A DNA stretch of 6,403 nt from Nitrososphaerales archaeon TH1177 (lineage in GTDB: Archaea; Thermoproteota; Nitrososphaeria; Nitrososphaerales; Nitrososphaeraceae), in the NCBI GenBank assembly GCA_014523515.1, contig JAATVJ010000160.1, positions 1-6,403 of the forward strand. The letters are read 5' to 3'. The translations under genes were made by a program, and so were the position numbers. The notes below the pieces were generated by a model that saw only the letters and a list, made by a program, of their open reading frames with translations, was not told the DNA's origin and searched no databases. How positions within the stretch are numbered: position 1 is the stretch's first letter; each line of letters opens with the position of its first letter. Shown here piece by piece: positions 1 to 5,847 of the stretch.

Positions 1-974
1 CCTCCTATGTCTATTGTCTTTTGATTTTGCTTTAATAAATTAACAATTGCATTTTCAATTTTGGCTGCCTCAACAAATAATAAAGAATCTTGAAATTTGT
101 CTCCTAACCATTCTAACATCATCTTAATGGAAAGAAATATCGATGATGGGTTAGCAATATTTTTTCCAGCAATATCAAAAGCAGCTCCATGAACAGGTTC
201 GAATAAAGAAAAGTTTGGACCTACGTTAGCTGATGGCCCCATTCCTAAACCTCCAACTATCTGAGCTGCTTCATCAGAAAGGATATCACCAAAAAGATTA
301 GTTGTAACTATAACATCAAAGTTCTCAGGATTTCTAATTAAATTCATAGCACATGCATCAACATATAATTCACTATACTCTATTTGAGGATATTTTTGAG
401 CAACATCCCTACAAATATTCTTAAACAAACCATCACTCTTTCTTAACACATTGGCTTTATGAACGGAAACTACTTTCTTCTTTTCATTTCGAATTATTGC
501 TGTTTTAAATGCATATTCAGCAATTCTTCTTGAGGCTTTTTCTGAGATGATTCGAAGAGCAACAACAGTTTCGGAATCAGCATAAAATTCCCATCCCAAA
601 TAAACATCCTCTGTATTTTCTCTAACTGTAACTAAATCAATATTGTTTGAAATTGATTTAATATTAGGAAAAGATTTAGCAGGTCTTATGTTAGCATATA
701 AGTCGAAATATCGTCTTAAGAATATAATTACATCGGCCGCGCTTTCACCAACAGGACCTTTTAAAGATGCATCACTTTTTTTTATAGAATCAAGCGTGAA
801 ATCTGGTAAAGCTTTACCAAATTTTGATAAAGCATAATCTCCCGCATCCACTTCAAGAAGATTGAATTTGATTGAAGTTGTATCGTTAATAAATTCAAGA
901 ACCATTCTTGCACTTTTTATTAACTCTGGACCAATTCCATCGCCGGGGATTAATGAAATATTATATCTGGTCAA
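1..974 (-). CDS. leuB: 3-isopropylmalate dehydrogenase, C-terminus cut by window edge
   Basis: Catalyses NAD+-dependent oxidative decarboxylation of 3-isopropylmalate in leucine synthesis (cytosol). In all, 324 codons lie in the window. The N-terminus reads IPGDGIGPE (residues 9-17). Substrate arginines are expected at R87 and R97 (LRRYFDLYANIRPAKS) and R118 (VRENTEDVY), with Y125 and K173 (HKANVL). Metal-binding aspartates are D206, D230 and D234. The cofactor loop EPVHGAAFDIAGKNIANP (259-276) carries D267-I268, which favours NAD+ over NADP+. The isocitrate-type S-x-N before LRR is replaced by hydrophobic V-I-I, and GPVGESAAD is as I recall it in Sulfolobus isopropylmalate dehydrogenase (about 337 aa), so LeuB is preferred over isocitrate dehydrogenase. 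About 14-16 residues after DIGG fall outside the window. The start is TTG (972-974): an in-frame TAA at 981-983 leaves no upstream ATG, and the family N-terminus begins here. No Shine-Dalgarno is visible, so the transcript is probably leaderless. Confidence 0.88.
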   Translation of the reverse strand, partial: MTRYNISLIPGDGIGPELIKSARMVLEFINDTTSIKFNLLEVDAGDYALSKFGKALPDFTLDSIKKSDASLKGPVGESAADVIIFLRRYFDLYANIRPAKSFPNIKSISNNIDLVTVRENTEDVYLGWEFYADSETVVALRIISEKASRRIAEYAFKTAIIRNEKKKVVSVHKANVLRKSDGLFKNICRDVAQKYPQIEYSELYVDACAMNLIRNPENFDVIVTTNLFGDILSDEAAQIVGGLGMGPSANVGPNFSLFEPVHGAAFDIAGKNIANPSSIFLSIKMMLEWLGDKFQDSLLFVEAAKIENAIVNLLKQNQKTIDIG

Positions 975-999
975 CTTACTTTATATTGTAATTCAATTG

Positions 1000-1009
1000 T
1001 TTTTAAAAA
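1000..1009 (-). promoter_or_regulatory. Candidate TATA box for leuB
   Basis: The self-complementary TTTTTAAAAA is centred about 31 bp upstream of the leuB TTG start. That is about right for an archaeal TATA box driving a transcript that begins at or a few bases before the start codon. A second candidate, TTTTATATTTAAG (read on the minus strand, 1018-1030), lies about 50 bp upstream and would give a short leader. The 10-bp word AATTGTTTTT occurs twice around the box (995-1004 and 1008-1017). The spacer is so AT-rich that the assignment rests mainly on spacing. Confidence 0.35.
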
Positions 1010-1260
1010 TTGTTTTTCTTAAATATAAAATCCTGTTTTGCCCAACGTAGATTCTTTGTCCACTATGGAAAAAGCCATCTTCTAAAATTTTATCCTAGTG
1101 ACTATGATCTAAGGTTCAAAGATATAGGTATTTATCAATAAATTTGTATTCTATTATTTAAAAAGTAAATGTTATTTTATTTGATGTAAATATATATATA
1201 TCATTTAGATTTAAAATTATTATTTATTACCATTAATATTGTTTTTAAATACTTAAAGAA

Positions 1261-1284
1261 TAATTGTTTCAAAAAAAACAATTA
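1261..1284 (-). terminator. U-rich hairpin terminator after mcmA
   Basis: A perfect 9-bp inverted repeat (TAATTGTTT at 1261-1269, AAACAATTA at 1276-1284) with a 6-nt loop lies 13 bp past the mcmA stop codon. On the minus strand it contains a run of eight T, preceded by a run of five T. Archaeal termination depends mainly on such U-tracts, so this probably ends the meaB-mcmA transcript. The stem is AT-rich and weak. Confidence 0.5.
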
Positions 1285-1297
1285 GAAAAAGGTTTTT

Positions 1298-2902
1298 TTA
1301 AAAAGAAATCTTTGGTTCATATTTTCCAAATACAGATTGAAAAGCATTACTAATCTCGCCGAGTGTAACTTTATTTTTTACTGCATGTATGATATGTGGC
1401 ATTAAATTTTGATTGTCTTTTTCTGCATTCTTAATTAAAAGTTCTATTGCGTGGTCAATTTTAACTTTATCTCTATTTTTCTTAAACTCCTTTAACCTCA
1501 TAATTTGTCTGTTCTCAATTTTAGAATCCATGACATTTAGAGAAGGTTCAATATCATGGCGATCTTGATATTTATTTACTCCAACAATAATTCTTTTTTG
1601 TTCATCTATTTCTTTTTTCAAAGAATATGCATTCTTCCTTATTTCATCTTGGAAAAATCCTTTTTCTACAGCAACAAGAGCTCCACCCATTTTATCTATT
1701 CTTTTTAGGTATTTATTAACTTCTTCCTCTATTTGATTAGTTAAAGACTCAACATAATAAGATCCTGCTAAAGGATCAACAGTTTTTGTGACCCCAGTTT
1801 CAGTAGCTATTATTTGTTGTGTTCTCAAAGCTATTTTTACTGATTCTTCTGTTGGTAATGCTAGTGCTTCATCTCTTGAATTAGTATGTAAAGATTGACA
1901 TCCTCCTAATACTGCAGCAAGGGCTTCTGTAGTTACTCTTACAATGTTATTGTCAACTTGCTGAGCAGTTAGGGATTCTCCACTAGTTTGAACATGAAAA
2001 CGCAAAGTACATGATTTAAAATCTTTAGCATGAAATCTTTCTTTCATTATTTTAGCATATATGCTTCTGGCTGCTCTAAATTTGGCTATTTCTTCAAAAA
2101 ATTCCATAGTACAACAAAAGAAAAATGAAAGCCGTGGTGCAAAATAGTCAACTTTAAGTCCTCTATCTACACAAGTTTGAATATATTCAATTGCATTTGC
2201 AAAAGTAAATGCTAATTCTTGAGTAGCATTAGATCCTGCTTCACGCATATGATATCCAGAAATACTAATTGGATACCATTGAGGAACATATTTTGAACAG
2301 TATTGAATCATATCTCCAATTAAACGAATTGATGGTTTTGGTGGATAAATATATGTATTTCTAGCTATATACTCTTTTAAAATATCATTTTGAGTTGTTC
2401 CTCTTAAAGAAGTAGGTGGAATTCCTTGTATCTCTGCGACGGTTATATATAAAGACAATAATGTAGAAGCAGTTGAATTGATTGTCATAGAGGTACTTAC
2501 TTTATCTAATGGAATAGCATCAAAGCACGTCAACATATCTTCAATTGAACTGATTGCTACACCTGTTCTTCCAACTTCACCTTCAGATTGTTGATTATCC
2601 GAGTCTCGTCCTGTCTGCGTAGGTAAATCAAAGGCAAGAGACAAACCTGTTTGACCATGATCTAAAAGAAACTTGAATCTATTATTAGTTTCTTCGGCAC
2701 TTCCAAATCCGCTATATTGTCTCATAGTCCAGAGACGTTCACGGTACATCATATCGTGGATTCCCCTGGTAAACGGATATTTACCAGGTTTTTCATCTTT
2801 AATATTCTTCTTTGCAATACTGCTTCTATTGTAAACTGCTTTAACTGAAAAACCAGAGTCAGTTTTTATTTCTTCTTCTTTAGACATTTTTTGTTTTGAC
2901 AT
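1298..2902 (-). CDS. mcmA: Methylmalonyl-CoA mutase, large (catalytic) subunit
   Basis: The TIM-barrel catalytic subunit of adenosylcobalamin-dependent methylmalonyl-CoA mutase, which interconverts methylmalonyl-CoA and succinyl-CoA. At 534 aa it is the stand-alone type with no fused C-terminal B12 domain. That domain is encoded separately at 4069-4497. RQYSGF supplies Y63, and GTTQNDILKEYIARNTYIYPP supplies T169, Q171 and R181. These align, from my memory of the Propionibacterium enzyme, with Tyr89, Thr195, Gln197 and Arg207. Tyr and Arg at these sites point to methylmalonyl-CoA; isobutyryl-CoA mutase has Phe and Gln. SGYHM gives the catalytic Y217-H218. The family signature TNSRDEALALPTEESVKIA is intact. 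The AGGAG ahead of the gene overlaps the TAG stop of meaB, 13 nt before the ATG, suggesting translational coupling. A second in-frame ATG (codon 6) is possible. In autotrophic thaumarchaea this enzyme serves the 3-hydroxypropionate/4-hydroxybutyrate cycle. Confidence 0.96.
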   Translation of the reverse strand: MSKQKMSKEEEIKTDSGFSVKAVYNRSSIAKKNIKDEKPGKYPFTRGIHDMMYRERLWTMRQYSGFGSAEETNNRFKFLLDHGQTGLSLAFDLPTQTGRDSDNQQSEGEVGRTGVAISSIEDMLTCFDAIPLDKVSTSMTINSTASTLLSLYITVAEIQGIPPTSLRGTTQNDILKEYIARNTYIYPPKPSIRLIGDMIQYCSKYVPQWYPISISGYHMREAGSNATQELAFTFANAIEYIQTCVDRGLKVDYFAPRLSFFFCCTMEFFEEIAKFRAARSIYAKIMKERFHAKDFKSCTLRFHVQTSGESLTAQQVDNNIVRVTTEALAAVLGGCQSLHTNSRDEALALPTEESVKIALRTQQIIATETGVTKTVDPLAGSYYVESLTNQIEEEVNKYLKRIDKMGGALVAVEKGFFQDEIRKNAYSLKKEIDEQKRIIVGVNKYQDRHDIEPSLNVMDSKIENRQIMRLKEFKKNRDKVKIDHAIELLIKNAEKDNQNLMPHIIHAVKNKVTLGEISNAFQSVFGKYEPKISF

Positions 2903-2918
2903 CTTTAATTTCCAACTC

Positions 2919-3884
2919 CTAATGATTTTTGATATTTTTTGGATATTGATTAATTATATTGTTTAAGAGTCCGGAAGTAAGATCATCTGCTGCTTGATAA
3001 GGATCTACTTTTTTATTTTGTATTTTATCAATTAAATTATGATATGAAGGATTATGCTCCAACATGCTTAAGATTTTATCTTCGAGGATATTTAAAACCA
3101 TATCTTTTAATTCAATTTCTAATAATCCTAATTCTTTTTCTTTGAAATTATTAACTCGATCATTAAGCATTTTATTTATATTTTCTGCTACTTCTCTGAT
3201 CCCAATTCCAGTTTTTGCTGAGCATTTCAGTATAGTAGGCTTTTTTTCTGTTTCACCAATTAAATCCTTTAGTGTATTAAAAAGAGTATTGGCACCTTCT
3301 ATATCTGCTTTATTTACTATATATATATCTCCTATTTCAGTAATTCCTGCTTTAATAGCTTGTATCTTATCTCCTGTATTAGGAGTAAAAAGAACTATTG
3401 TAAGATTTACTATTTTGGATACTTCTATCTCTAATTGACCTGCACCTACACTCTCAACTATTATTAGGTTATAACCCGCAGCATCAAGAATTCTAACTAT
3501 ATTTCTTAGTGATTTTGAAACTCCTCCAATAGCACCTCTCGAGGCTATGCTTCTCATAAAGACATCAGAATTATCTATTATATTGCCTTGCATACGGATG
3601 CGATCTCCGAGAATTGCACCCCCGGTTATTGGACTTGTAGGATCTACTGCAATTATTGCTATTTTGTACCCAAATCCTTTAAATTCTTCTACCAATTTGC
3701 CAATTAAAGAGCTTTTGCCGGAGCCTCCCGGACCAGTAAATCCAATAGTCATTGCTTCTCCTGTCTTTTTAAAAATTTGACGAATAATTTCTTGATACTT
3801 TCCTTCTTCATTATCTATTATAGAAATTGCTCTTGAAAGTGCACGTCTATCTCCTTTTAAAATTCCCTCTACTATTTTTAGCAA
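2919..3884 (-). CDS. meaB: MeaB-type G-protein chaperone of methylmalonyl-CoA mutase
   Basis: A P-loop GTPase of the MeaB/ArgK (human MMAA) family. It gates delivery of adenosylcobalamin to the mutase and protects the enzyme from inactivation. At 321 aa it is close to the usual 320-330. Motifs in order: short N-terminal helical region; P-loop GPGGSGKS (51-58); DPTSPITGGAILGDRIRM (81-98), very typical of the family; ESVGAGQ (144-150, usual form ETVGVGQ); TGDKIQAIKAG (170-180); NKAD (191-194, guanine specificity); SAKTG (222-226); and a C-terminal helical dimerisation arm. It is the first gene of a two-gene operon with mcmA, 16 bp apart, which makes the partner clear. The start is TTG at 3882-3884: no ATG lies between the upstream in-frame TAG (about 3925) and the conserved region. 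No Shine-Dalgarno precedes it. The stop is TAG. Confidence 0.95.
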   Translation of the reverse strand: MLKIVEGILKGDRRALSRAISIIDNEEGKYQEIIRQIFKKTGEAMTIGFTGPGGSGKSSLIGKLVEEFKGFGYKIAIIAVDPTSPITGGAILGDRIRMQGNIIDNSDVFMRSIASRGAIGGVSKSLRNIVRILDAAGYNLIIVESVGAGQLEIEVSKIVNLTIVLFTPNTGDKIQAIKAGITEIGDIYIVNKADIEGANTLFNTLKDLIGETEKKPTILKCSAKTGIGIREVAENINKMLNDRVNNFKEKELGLLEIELKDMVLNILEDKILSMLEHNPSYHNLIDKIQNKKVDPYQAADDLTSGLLNNIINQYPKNIKNH

Positions 3885-3903
3885 TATGTTATCTAAAATT
3901 TTA

Positions 3904-3912
3904 GTATATAAC
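3904..3912 (-). promoter_or_regulatory. Candidate TATA box for meaB-mcmA
   Basis: Minus-strand GTTATATAC is centred about 24 bp upstream of the meaB TTG, fitting a leaderless transcript. An alternative, ATTTATAA (3916-3923), lies about 35 bp upstream. Both overlap the 14-bp palindrome at 3907-3920, so any protein bound there would compete with TBP. Confidence 0.35.
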
Positions 3913-3961
3913 TAGTTATAAATAATATTTCAATTGAAAATTTAAATTTAATTCGAATTAA
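3907..3961. repeat. Cluster of four perfect palindromes in the divergent mutase promoter
   Basis: Four perfect palindromes lie almost end to end: TATAACTAGTTATA (3907-3920), TTTCAATTGAAA (3928-3939), AAATTTAAATTT (3938-3949) and TTAATTCGAATTAA (3948-3961). Their centres are 20, 10 and 11 bp apart, close to whole turns of the helix. Every G or C between 3905 and 3961 sits at a symmetric position in one of them. They lie between the start of meaB (minus) and the start of the mutase small subunit (plus), so they could be operators for both. I recognise no known regulator site, and the region is about 88% AT, which raises the chance rate of palindromes. Confidence 0.5.
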
Positions 3962-4035
3962 TGATGAAAGAAAACTTATATCTTTATTTGTATAATTTTG
4001 TCTATAATTAAAAATAAAGTAAAATAAGATAAAGA

Positions 4036-4043
4036 TTTAAAAT
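4036..4043 (+). promoter_or_regulatory. Candidate TATA box for the mutase small subunit gene
   Basis: TTTAAAAT is centred about 29 bp before the ATG at 4069 and is preceded by purine-rich AAAGA, where a BRE would lie. No Shine-Dalgarno is present between it and the ATG, so a leaderless or near-leaderless transcript is likely. Confidence 0.4.
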
Positions 4044-4068
4044 CCCAGTGGCTAATTATTATTAGAAT

Positions 4069-4497
4069 ATGACCATTAACCAAACTCAACAAGTCAAACG
4101 TATTAGAATTTTAGTTGCAAAAATGGGTTTAGATGGACATGATCGTGGAGCATTGGTAATATGTAGAGCATTAAGAGATGCAGGAATGGAAGTAATTTAT
4201 TCTGGATTATTTTGTACTCCTCAGCAAGTTGCAAAAACTGCTATTGACGAAGATGTTGATGCTATTGCAATGAGTTTACTTAATGGTGCACATTTAACAT
4301 TATTTCCTAAAGTTGCAAAAATACTAAAAGAACAAGGTATTGATGATATCTTACTTATTGGTGGAGGAATAATTCCTGAAAAGGATAAAAAACTATTAGA
4401 AAAGGAAGGAATAACGGGAAACTTTGGTCCGGGAACACCATTATCAATAATTATCAGTCATATTAATTCAAGTATTAAGAAAAAAAGAGAAATATAA
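4069..4497 (+). CDS. mcmB: Methylmalonyl-CoA mutase, small (B12-binding) subunit
   Basis: The cobalamin-binding domain, which carries adenosylcobalamin to the catalytic large subunit. At 142 aa it is the usual size for a stand-alone B12 subunit. It shows the base-off/His-on motif with textbook spacing: D22-x-H24-x-x-G27 (LDGHDRG), 41 residues, S69-L-L71, 26 residues, then G98-G99. H24 would be the lower axial ligand of cobalt. The Rossmann-like fold is visible as alternating beta strands (IRILVAK, EVIYSG, AIAMSL, DILLIGG) and helices. The C-terminal NFGPGTPL matches the family's usual F-x-P-G-T. It is transcribed divergently from meaB-mcmA across a 184-bp spacer, so it is not co-transcribed with its partner although the two must be made together. 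The ATG at 4069 is the first start in frame with the conserved region. Methylcobalamin-dependent methyltransferases share this fold, but the absence of other domains and the neighbours make the mutase role nearly certain. Confidence 0.94.
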   Translation: MTINQTQQVKRIRILVAKMGLDGHDRGALVICRALRDAGMEVIYSGLFCTPQQVAKTAIDEDVDAIAMSLLNGAHLTLFPKVAKILKEQGIDDILLIGGGIIPEKDKKLLEKEGITGNFGPGTPLSIIISHINSSIKKKREI

Positions 4498-4559
4498 AAA
4501 TAAGATAATAATAATAAAGTAAATTTTTAATTTAATATAATAGTTATTGTAGATACATC

Positions 4560-4584
4560 TTAATTTCTAAAAAAATGAAATTAA
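4560..4584 (-). terminator. Hairpin terminator between the converging mcmB and SPFH genes
   Basis: A perfect 8-bp inverted repeat (TTAATTTC at 4560-4567, GAAATTAA at 4577-4584) has a 9-nt loop with seven consecutive A on the plus strand, hence U7 in the minus-strand RNA. It lies 36 bp past the SPFH stop, so it best serves that gene. For mcmB, the T5 run at about 4524-4528 is the nearest plus-strand U-tract. Confidence 0.45.
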
Positions 4585-4619
4585 TTTATGTAGTTATTAT
4601 TGAAGTATGGATGTTATCT

Positions 4620-5705
4620 TCATTCACCAGTAGAGTTTTGTCCAGTTCGGGAAGTGGGAATTTCTATAAACGGAGTGGCGCCTTGTCCGCCTCCACCAAG
4701 AACCAAAGGCAATTGACCATCCCATCTTTGGGCCTTAAGCCATTCTAGGTATGTTGGACTTGTCCTCAATTGCTGATCAATAATACTGATAGCTTCAGAC
4801 TCACCTTCGGCTTTTAGTACATTTGCTTGTTTAAGACCGGTAGCTTGTGCAATTGCTGCTCTTTGTTCTCCTATTGCTTTTGCCTCTGTTTGATTAGCTT
4901 CTATTTGGATTCTACGTAATTCATTTTGTGCTTGCAAAGCTCTCTGTTGAGCTTCCACCTTAGCTTCTATAGCTTTGGTGAACTGTGTTGAAAACCTGAA
5001 TTCAGTAATTGACAATGTTTCTAGTACAATATTATAATTAGAAAGCCTGGCTTGTATTTGCTGTTCAATTTGATTCTTAACTGTCTCTCTGTTGGTGATT
5101 AATTCCTCAGCATTGAAACGAGCAGTAACTTGTTTTACTGATTCTTGGATTGCAGGTAGTATAACTCTATTAGCATAATCATATCCCAATTGTCTATAAA
5201 GTAACTGCGCTGCCTCTGGTCGTATATGATAATTGAGAGCAACTTCTGTACTAACTTCCTGAAGATCTTTGGAAGCAGAAGTAGAACTCACAACGACCTT
5301 TTGAGTTCTGACTTCAAGTGGTATTACCTGATCACGAAATGGAACTACAAAATGAAGACCTTCATCAAGACTAGTATTTGGTTCAACTGCGCCAAACTGC
5401 AATAATACTCCTCTATGTCCTGCATCAACGGTCTTGACACTTGCAGTTACTAAAACTATTACAATAATTAACCCTATAACAGCAGGAATAATGACTCTAA
5501 ACAACGATTTATTGTATCCTGAAGTAGAATATGATTCTAACGGTTCACCTTCAGGAGTTACGCCCCCTCGAGGATATTGTCTTCCAAAACCGCTAAATGG
5601 GCTCTTTTGGCCTATACCATATCGACGTTTGTAAATCTGATAGGCAATAATACCTATAATTATAATTGTAAAAGCAATTCCAATAATTCCACTAATTTCA
5701 ACCAT
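4620..5705 (-). CDS. Prohibitin-type SPFH/Band 7 membrane protein
   Basis: A 361-aa membrane-anchored SPFH protein, a family that oligomerises into ring or cage scaffolds and often controls membrane proteases or lipid domains. Order: hydrophobic segment 1 (about 5-22); basic, Gly/Pro/Ser-rich linker (about 26-67); hydrophobic segment 2 (about 71-90); SPFH core from VDAGHRGVLLQFG (93-105) through EGLHFVVPF (115-123), SKDLQEV (145-151) and FNAEELITNR (197-206) to about 245; Ala/Gln/Glu-rich helix with coiled-coil character (about 245-310); then a C-terminal tail with GGGG (337-340). EGLHF, SKDLQ, LGYDY and ARFNAEELIT resemble eukaryotic prohibitins more than stomatins. A single N-terminal anchor is usual, so the second is notable. 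AGGAG (5714-5718) lies 8 nt before the ATG, the best ribosome site in the window. It lies 142 bp downstream of ilvC. No partner protease or NfeD is in view, so the role is unknown. Confidence 0.9.
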   Translation of the reverse strand: MVEISGIIGIAFTIIIIGIIAYQIYKRRYGIGQKSPFSGFGRQYPRGGVTPEGEPLESYSTSGYNKSLFRVIIPAVIGLIIVIVLVTASVKTVDAGHRGVLLQFGAVEPNTSLDEGLHFVVPFRDQVIPLEVRTQKVVVSSTSASKDLQEVSTEVALNYHIRPEAAQLLYRQLGYDYANRVILPAIQESVKQVTARFNAEELITNRETVKNQIEQQIQARLSNYNIVLETLSITEFRFSTQFTKAIEAKVEAQQRALQAQNELRRIQIEANQTEAKAIGEQRAAIAQATGLKQANVLKAEGESEAISIIDQQLRTSPTYLEWLKAQRWDGQLPLVLGGGGQGATPFIEIPTSRTGQNSTGE

Positions 5706-5745
5706 TATTTTATCTCCTTATTAATTAATAATTGATATTATTTAT

Positions 5746-5755
5746 TTATAAATTA
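5746..5755 (-). promoter_or_regulatory. Candidate TATA box for the prohibitin-type gene
   Basis: Minus-strand AATTTATAAA is about 45 bp upstream of the ATG. Transcription would begin near 5724 and leave a leader of about 20 nt that still contains the AGGAG at 5714-5718. This makes the gene a leadered transcript, independent of ilvC. Confidence 0.35.
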
Positions 5756-5792
5756 ATATAAACCATTAGTTCCATACTAGCCAATAGAAAAT

Positions 5793-5824
5793 AACTTTAA
5801 TTTTGACAAACTTTAATTTTAACA
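5793..5824. repeat. 16-bp tandem repeat downstream of ilvC
   Basis: AACTTTAATTTTGACA (5793-5808) is followed directly by AACTTTAATTTTAACA (5809-5824), 15 of 16 identical. It begins 23 bp past the ilvC stop and lies about 40 bp upstream of the TATA candidate for the prohibitin-type gene. It could be part of the ilvC 3' end, a pair of activator sites about 1.5 helical turns apart, or a slippage duplication. Confidence 0.55.
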
Positions 5825-5847
5825 ATTAATTTAAAATATATTAAGAA

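Larger units (their letters stand above)
975..1297. other. Intergenic spacer between mcmA and leuB
   Basis: This 323-bp stretch holds no gene I can support. From right to left (transcription direction) it contains the mcmA terminator hairpin (1261-1284), an AT-only microsatellite-like run of alternating AT (about 1190-1201), an island at about 1031-1130 that is clearly richer in GC than its surroundings, and the leuB TATA candidates. The island includes a 19-codon minus-strand reading frame (1078 down to 1019, MAFSIVDKESTLGKTGFYI). It has one leucine and so is not a leucine attenuator peptide; I do not call it a gene. No tRNA-like fold or paired C/D boxes were seen. Confidence 0.6.

Noticed and set aside
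643..1050. Two plus-strand reading frames of about 62-64 codons
   Set aside because: The first lies wholly antisense to leuB and the second mostly so. Neither has family features, and leuB is intact on the other strand.
1112..1120. GGTTCAAAG resembling the T-loop of a tRNA
   Set aside because: No acceptor stem, anticodon arm or D arm can be placed around it on the plus strand.
1189..1202. Run of alternating AT as a possible functional repeat
   Set aside because: It is a short simple-sequence run expected in a spacer of this composition, with no pairing or placement that suggests a function.
3064..3438. A 124-codon plus-strand reading frame with hydrophobic character
   Set aside because: It lies wholly antisense to the well-supported meaB gene. 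Its composition is what the complement of that gene would give, and it shows no motif of its own.
3961..3967. ATGATGA, matching a C box (RUGAUGA) of a C/D-box guide RNA
   Set aside because: No D box (CUGA) or C'/D' pair follows within the expected 50-70 bases, and the sequence there is unstructured and AT-rich.
5434..5634. A 66-codon plus-strand frame, and a similar one at 5927-6190
   Set aside because: They are shadows of the prohibitin-type gene and ilvC, with no independent support.
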